Position numbers and translations under genes: made by a program. This document shows, one piece after another, positions 29,650 to 33,895 of a stretch of 33,895 bases of DNA. The DNA comes from Verrucomicrobiota bacterium (lineage in GTDB: Bacteria > Verrucomicrobiota > Verrucomicrobiia > Chthoniobacterales > UBA10450): contig QHOV01000092.1 of assembly GCA_003218885.1 (NCBI GenBank), forward strand, positions 1 through 33,895, read 5' to 3'. Every line of letters starts with the position of its first letter. Position 1 is the stretch's first letter. Under the pieces are notes generated by a model that was given only the letters and a program-made list of their open reading frames with translations, had not been told where the DNA came from and did not search any database.

Positions 29650-31389
29650 ATGGCCGATCAAACTCCATCACCGCAGTTGTTCAACGTCCAGATTGACGGC
29701 GTATGGCATCAGTTTCCGAAAGGCACGCGCGTGATCGAGGCATGCGCGCGGGTGGGTGTTTTCGTGCCGCGCTATTGCTATCACAAAAAGCTCAGTTCGC
29801 CCGGCAACTGCAGGATGTGCTTGATCGAAATGGGCTTCCCGAGGCTCGGCCCGGATCGCAAACCCGAGCTCGGTGCCGACGGCAAACCGATCATCAACTG
29901 GATACCGCGTCCGCAAATTTCCTGCGCCCAAGACGTATCCGAAGGCATGGCGGTTCGCACCAATTCGCCCCTCGTGAAGGAATGTCAACGCGGTGTGATG
30001 GAATTCCTTCTTATCAATCATCCGCTCGATTGCCCGATTTGCGATCAGGCCGGCGAATGCCGTTTGCAGGAATTCAGCGTCGATTTCGGCAACTCCAAAT
30101 CGCGTTTTCTCGAGAACAAAGTCAAGAAGCCCAAAAATGTTGTGCTCGGACCGCGGGTCACGCTGGATGATGAACGTTGCATTCTCTGCTCGCGGTGCAT
30201 CCGCTTTTGTCAGGAGATCGCACACGATGACGTCCTTGGGTTCGTCGATCGCGGCAGTTACACGGCGCTAACTGCGCATCCTGGCAAACGGCTCGAGAAC
30301 AATTATTCTCTTAACACCGTTGATATCTGCCCGGTGGGCGCGCTCACCTCGACTGATTTTCGTTTCAAGATGCGCGTCTGGTTCCTGAAAGAAACAAAAA
30401 GCATTTGCACCAGTTGCGCAACGGGCTGCAACACCATCATCGGCACGCGCGAAGACGTCATTTACCGGCAGACACCGCGGGAAAACGATCACGTCAACTC
30501 CTGCTGGATGTGCGATTACGGACGGTTGAACTTCAAATATCTCGAAGCCGAAAACCGTTTGCTCGAGCCGCAGATTCGATCCGACGGAAATCTGATCGCC
30601 GTGGATTGGCCGATGGCAATCGCGGAGGCGGCGCTTCAGTTAAAGCAGTTCGCCGGTCATGAAATTGCCATCATTGCTTCCGGCCGCATGACTAATGAGG
30701 AGCTTTGGCTTACGTCGCAGTTGGCGAAATCCTTAGGCGTGCAGTGGATAGACATCGTCCCGCGGCGCGGGCCCGGTGATGACATTTTGCTCAGCGAAGA
30801 CCGCAACCCGAACACAAACGGCGCGCGCTTGATTCTTAGACCGACGTCTGAGCCCGGTGCGAAACTCACGGCGATTGCTGAAGCTGTAAAATCCGGAGAA
30901 GTCAAAGCGCTGATGATTTTGAAAGAAAACACGATGCATCTTGGCATATCCGTCGAACAACTCGCGCGCCTCCCTGCACTGATCGCGATGAATGTTTTGT
31001 CGAACGAGGCGACTGAAAAAGCGACTGTGGTTCTGCCCGCGTGCAGTTTTGCCGAGAAACGCGGCTCAATGATCAACGGCAAAGGCCGATTGCAACGATT
31101 GAATCGCGCCGTGCGGCCGCCCGGGAACGCGCGCGATGATTGGGAAATCTTGCGTGATTTGCTCCAGGCAGTCGGTGGAGGCGATTCGCTTTCGTCGGTG
31201 GATGATGTTTTTCGCCGCATCAGCGAGACAGTCCCGCAATTCGCCGGGTTGACCTTGAGTAAAATCGGCGATCTCGGCGTCCACATTTTACAAATGGAAG
31301 AATTGCCGACGATGCGTCCGAGCGACGAAGAAAACATCGAGCAAGCCGTCGCGATCCAGGCAAGGCGCCGCGCAGTCCGCTCACACTGA
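29650..31389 (+). CDS. nuoG: NADH-quinone oxidoreductase subunit G
   Basis: The 579-residue subunit carries several clusters in the peripheral arm: 2Fe-2S (Cys43, 54, 57, 92), the His124-Cys128-Cys131-Cys137 4Fe-4S site in HPLDCPICDQAGEC, and a second 4Fe-4S site around Cys177, 180, 183 and Cys227 (ICPVGAL). A CxxCxxxCx27C motif at 253, 256, 260 and 288 matches the N7 cluster of enterobacterial NuoG. The C-terminal molybdopterin-oxidoreductase-like domain is short relative to the 700-900 residues common in this subunit, but still ends with a normal stop 1 base before nuoH. The upstream hairpin leaves little room for a Shine-Dalgarno sequence. Confidence 0.95.
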   Translation: MADQTPSPQLFNVQIDGVWHQFPKGTRVIEACARVGVFVPRYCYHKKLSSPGNCRMCLIEMGFPRLGPDRKPELGADGKPIINWIPRPQISCAQDVSEGMAVRTNSPLVKECQRGVMEFLLINHPLDCPICDQAGECRLQEFSVDFGNSKSRFLENKVKKPKNVVLGPRVTLDDERCILCSRCIRFCQEIAHDDVLGFVDRGSYTALTAHPGKRLENNYSLNTVDICPVGALTSTDFRFKMRVWFLKETKSICTSCATGCNTIIGTREDVIYRQTPRENDHVNSCWMCDYGRLNFKYLEAENRLLEPQIRSDGNLIAVDWPMAIAEAALQLKQFAGHEIAIIASGRMTNEELWLTSQLAKSLGVQWIDIVPRRGPGDDILLSEDRNPNTNGARLILRPTSEPGAKLTAIAEAVKSGEVKALMILKENTMHLGISVEQLARLPALIAMNVLSNEATEKATVVLPACSFAEKRGSMINGKGRLQRLNRAVRPPGNARDDWEILRDLLQAVGGGDSLSSVDDVFRRISETVPQFAGLTLSKIGDLGVHILQMEELPTMRPSDEENIEQAVAIQARRRAVRSH

Positions 31390-31390
31390 G

Positions 31391-32455
31391 ATGGATTTTG
31401 CCTTCGTCGTCACGTCACTGCTGAAAATCGTCGGCATCCTGGTAGTAATTCTGACCATGGTTTCCTATGCCGTTTACGCCGAGCGACGCGTGAGCGCGTT
31501 TATTCAGGACCGACTTGGGCCAAACCGCGTCGGCCCTGCTGGTCTATTTCAACCAATCGCGGACATGTTCAAATTGCTGCTGAAAGAAGATTTCACGCCG
31601 CGCTCGGCGAACACATTTTACTACTGGCTCGCGCCATGTCTGGCTGTGATGCCGGCCATCATCACGATTGCTGTGGTCCCGTTTGGCAGCACCCTGTTTG
31701 GTGTTCCCATGGTGATCGCCGATGTGAACGTGGGAATCCTCTTCGTATTCGCCATCGCCTCGCTCGGCGTTTACGGAATCGTCATCGGCGGTTGGGCATC
31801 GAATTCCAAATATCCATTCCTCGGCGGCATCCGTTCCAGTGCGCAAATGCTTTCCTATGAACTTTCACTCGGGCTAGCGGTAATCCCCGTTTTTCTTTTA
31901 GTTGGAAATTTACGCCTGACCAGCGTGGTGCGTTACCAGATTGAGCACGGCTGGTTCATCGCGCCGTTTGTCGGCGACTGGACGAATCCGTGGAAGTGGC
32001 TGCTTGCGATTCCGATGATCATTTCCTTCCTCGTGTTCATGATTGCTATTTTTGCGGAGACAAACCGCCTGCCGTTCGACCTGCCGGAAGCAGAGCAGGA
32101 ACTCGCCGGCGGTTACAACATCGAATATAGTTCGATGAAGTTCGCCTTATATTTTCTCGGCGAATACGCCGCGATGATCACCGGTTCGGCCGTCATCGTC
32201 ACATTGTTTTTAGGAGGCTGGCATTTCCCAGGAATCCCCGACGGCTCGCATGGATGGATCTTCGGCCTGATCAACATCGCAGTGTTCTTCGCGAAAGTCG
32301 CCGCCTTGATTTTTATTTTTATGTGGGTGCGCTGGACGTTGCCCCGTTTTCGCTATGATCAACTTATGCGGCTCGGTTGGCTCTTCTTTTTCGAAATTGC
32401 GCTTGTGAATATTTTTCTTGTCGCAGCAATTCTTCCTTACACTTCAAGGTTATGA
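31391..32455 (+). CDS. nuoH: NADH-quinone oxidoreductase subunit H
   Basis: The 354-residue polytopic protein forms the quinone-site interface of complex I with about eight membrane helices. YAERRVSAFIQDRLGPNRVG in the first loop, ADMFKLLLKEDF, and IFAETNRLPFDLPEAEQELA, which is the conserved acidic/quinone loop, are diagnostic. GYNIEYSSMKFALYFLGEYA follows. It starts one base after nuoG stops (TGAGATG), consistent with tight coupling. Confidence 0.97.
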   Translation: MDFAFVVTSLLKIVGILVVILTMVSYAVYAERRVSAFIQDRLGPNRVGPAGLFQPIADMFKLLLKEDFTPRSANTFYYWLAPCLAVMPAIITIAVVPFGSTLFGVPMVIADVNVGILFVFAIASLGVYGIVIGGWASNSKYPFLGGIRSSAQMLSYELSLGLAVIPVFLLVGNLRLTSVVRYQIEHGWFIAPFVGDWTNPWKWLLAIPMIISFLVFMIAIFAETNRLPFDLPEAEQELAGGYNIEYSSMKFALYFLGEYAAMITGSAVIVTLFLGGWHFPGIPDGSHGWIFGLINIAVFFAKVAALIFIFMWVRWTLPRFRYDQLMRLGWLFFFEIALVNIFLVAAILPYTSRL

Positions 32456-32459
32456 ATCT

Positions 32460-32483
32460 GGAAACTAGGAAGCCAGGAACAAT
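32460..32483 (+). repeat. degenerate 8-bp tandem repeat between nuoH and nuoI
   Basis: GGAAACTA, GGAAGCCA, GGAACAAT in register, in the 74-base gap after nuoH. The gap also holds GAAGCCA matched by TGGCTTC downstream. It is a weaker example of the junction repeats. Confidence 0.4.
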
Positions 32484-32529
32484 CGAAAAATCTTTGATGG
32501 TGGATTTTTGGCTTCGAGATTAGCAAGTC

Positions 32530-33060
32530 ATGGCCATCACTGTTCCACGACCAAAACTGAACTGGCGCGAGCGATCGTATCTGCCTGCCATCGTCGCCGG
32601 CCTGGCCATCACTTTTAAGCATTTCAAGAACATGCTGCTCGGACGCACCAAGGTCACCATGCAATATCCCGAGCAAAAATGGGACAGCAGCCTGCCGGAT
32701 CACTACCGCGGCGCGCCTGCGCTCGTGCAAGACGAGGATGGCCGGGTGCGCTGCGTGGCATGTCAGCTCTGCGAATTCATTTGTCCGCCGCGCGCGATCA
32801 AGATTATTCCCGGCGAAATTCCCTCAGCAGATCGCTTCGCCAAAGTCGAGAAATACCCGGAGGCGTTCGATATCGACATGATCCGCTGCATTTTCTGCGG
32901 CATGTGCGAGGAGGTTTGCCCCGAGCAGGCGATTTTCCTGCGTAAGGATTATGCCATTACGGGCTTTACGCGCGCGGACATGGTGCATCACAAGGAGAAA
33001 CTCCTCGAGATCGGCGGAGTAATGCACGGCGTGGTGTTGAAATGGAACGAGAAAAAGTGA
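32530..33060 (+). CDS. nuoI: NADH-quinone oxidoreductase subunit I
   Basis: The 176-residue ferredoxin-like subunit passes electrons toward quinone. Two 4Fe-4S motifs are complete: CVACQLCEFICP and CIFCGMCEEVCP, both CxxCxxCxxxCP. A hydrophobic N-terminal stretch (YLPAIVAGLAITFKHFKN) anchors it near the membrane arm. It lies between nuoH and nuoJ in the usual order. Confidence 0.96.
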   Translation: MAITVPRPKLNWRERSYLPAIVAGLAITFKHFKNMLLGRTKVTMQYPEQKWDSSLPDHYRGAPALVQDEDGRVRCVACQLCEFICPPRAIKIIPGEIPSADRFAKVEKYPEAFDIDMIRCIFCGMCEEVCPEQAIFLRKDYAITGFTRADMVHHKEKLLEIGGVMHGVVLKWNEKK

Positions 33061-33070
33061 CCGGCATTGC

Positions 33071-33112
33071 CAATTCCCAATTCCCAATTCCGCAATCCGC
33101 AATCCGCAATTG
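33071..33112 (+). repeat. 7-bp tandem repeat array between nuoI and nuoJ
   Basis: Six units in perfect register: CAATTCC three times, GCAATCC twice, GCAATTG once. The array begins 11 bases after the nuoI stop and ends three bases before the nuoJ ATG at 33116, filling the gap and replacing any ribosome binding site. Confidence 0.85.
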
Positions 33113-33115
33113 ATT

Positions 33116-33616
33116 ATGTCGCCATTCTTATTTTGGGTCTTTGCACTGATGACGTTGATCTTTGGCGCAGCGGTTGTGGTCAATCGCAACCCGGTCGCGA
33201 GCGCGCTCAGCCTCGTTGTTTCGTTTCTTGGGTTGGCCGCTCTTTTCATGTCGCTTGACGCCTTCTTTGTCGGAATCATTCAGGTGCTGGTTTACGCCGG
33301 CGCCGTGATGGTGCTTTTCCTTTTCATCATCATGCTTCTTAACCTGCAGGCTGAAGAACGGCGTCGAATCAATTGGCTCGCTGCCGCGGGCGGAATCGGC
33401 GTGGCGGTAATCTTGCTCGTTCAGATTTGCTTTGTGATTGGAGATTTCCAAGCCGCCCAACAGACTTTTCCGCCGCTCGCGGGATCGACAGACGATGTGT
33501 GGAATATCGGAGCGCTGCTTTTCCGCAACTACAATCTGCCGTTTCAAATCGTCGGTGTTCTCGTGCTGGTGGCGACTGTCGGCGTGGTGCTTTTGAGCAA
33601 ACGCGAGCCTCGATAG
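33116..33616 (+). CDS. nuoJ: NADH-quinone oxidoreductase subunit J
   Basis: A 166-residue membrane subunit with five predicted helices: [60 protein letters not shown] and two more. [19 protein letters not shown] is the conserved NuoJ helix containing the pi-bulge region. The ATG at 33116 is preferred; a TTG at 33110 is also open. No Shine-Dalgarno sequence is seen because a 7-bp repeat abuts the start. Confidence 0.95.
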   Translation: MSPFLFWVFALMTLIFGAAVVVNRNPVASALSLVVSFLGLAALFMSLDAFFVGIIQVLVYAGAVMVLFLFIIMLLNLQAEERRRINWLAAAGGIGVAVILLVQICFVIGDFQAAQQTFPPLAGSTDDVWNIGALLFRNYNLPFQIVGVLVLVATVGVVLLSKREPR

Positions 33617-33617
33617 G

Positions 33618-33895
33618 ATGATCACACTCGGCGATTATCTCCTCGTAAGCGGCATTCTTTTTTCAATTGGGTTTGCCGGAGTGATGTTGCGACGCAATCT
33701 CATCATCATCTTCATGTCACTGGAGTTGATGTTGAATGCAGCAAACCTATCCCTCGTTGCTTTCTCGCGATTCCGTGTCGATCCAAACGGCCTGCCCAAT
33801 TACAACGCCCAGGTGTTTGTCTTTTTCATCATCACAGTGGCAGCTGCCGAAGTTGCGGTGGGCCTTGCCATTCTCGTCGCCCTATTTCGCGTAAG
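33618..33895 (+). CDS. nuoK: NADH-quinone oxidoreductase subunit K, cut by the window end
   Basis: The first 92 codons start at ATG 33618, one base after the nuoJ stop. [20 protein letters not shown], the [20 protein letters not shown] helix with the key glutamate (Glu in SLELML), and [20 protein letters not shown] with the second buried Glu are typical of NuoK, a three-helix proton-channel subunit. The natural length is about 100 residues, so only the tail is missing. Confidence 0.96.
   Translation, partial: MITLGDYLLVSGILFSIGFAGVMLRRNLIIIFMSLELMLNAANLSLVAFSRFRVDPNGLPNYNAQVFVFFIITVAAAEVAVGLAILVALFRV

Noticed and set aside
29668-30225. A 185-codon antisense frame within nuoG
   Set aside because: All NuoG iron-sulfur motifs are intact on the plus strand and the antisense frame has no recognisable feature.

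Overview
The window is a GC-rich bacterial chromosome segment with about 36 supportable protein genes and no rRNA or tRNA gene that I can see. Gene content (paired DUF3309 proteins, DUF1328, CsbD, CheB-CheR-PAS hybrid kinase cluster, a fused nuoEF, many small palindromic and short tandem repeats, weak Shine-Dalgarno use) suggests a soil member of the Verrucomicrobiota, perhaps the Chthoniobacterales group. That placement is inference from style and content, not a database match.

Layout. 1-5.6 kb: a GH26-like secreted glycosidase, then a cluster of tiny stress/envelope proteins (CsbD, a possible 34-aa membrane peptide, DUF1328, two DUF3309, a repeat-containing lipoprotein), then on the minus strand two paralogous zinc-ribbon proteins followed by an ECF sigma factor, and a poorly coding stretch. 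5.7-10.9 kb: a three-gene signalling unit made of a CheB-CheR-PAS hybrid, a PAS/PAS histidine kinase and a NarL-type response regulator. 10.9-15.8 kb: a large imperfect inverted repeat, serine acetyltransferase, cysteine desulfurase, a SprT-like metalloprotein, and prfB (minus strand) with its programmed +1 frameshift; a FtsB/DivIC-like gene follows. 15.8-20.7 kb: two exported proteins of unknown function, acylphosphatase, an ABC-2 type exporter with a TPR protein, and a metallophosphoesterase. 20.7-25.9 kb, minus strand: ispD, a YqeY-like protein, a PIG-L type deacetylase, and an 877-residue protein that joins a complete-looking FabD to a polytopic GT-C type glycosyltransferase. 26.0-33.9 kb: a respiratory complex I operon nuoD - BamE-like lipoprotein - nuoEF - nuoG - nuoH - nuoI - nuoJ - nuoK (cut by the window end), lacking nuoABC at its front.

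The most notable pattern is not one gene. Gene junctions repeatedly carry short tandem repeats with 6, 7 or 8 bp units, at least eight arrays, and several have become protein: one lies in the NuoE-NuoF linker, one at the N terminus of an ABC permease, one forms the hydrophobic core of a signal peptide. Separately, two neighbouring genes (cysteine desulfurase and SprT) each hold a palindromic repeat element kept in reading frame. Together with the FabD-glycosyltransferase fusion these suggest that intergenic repeat DNA is being incorporated into coding sequence in this genome.
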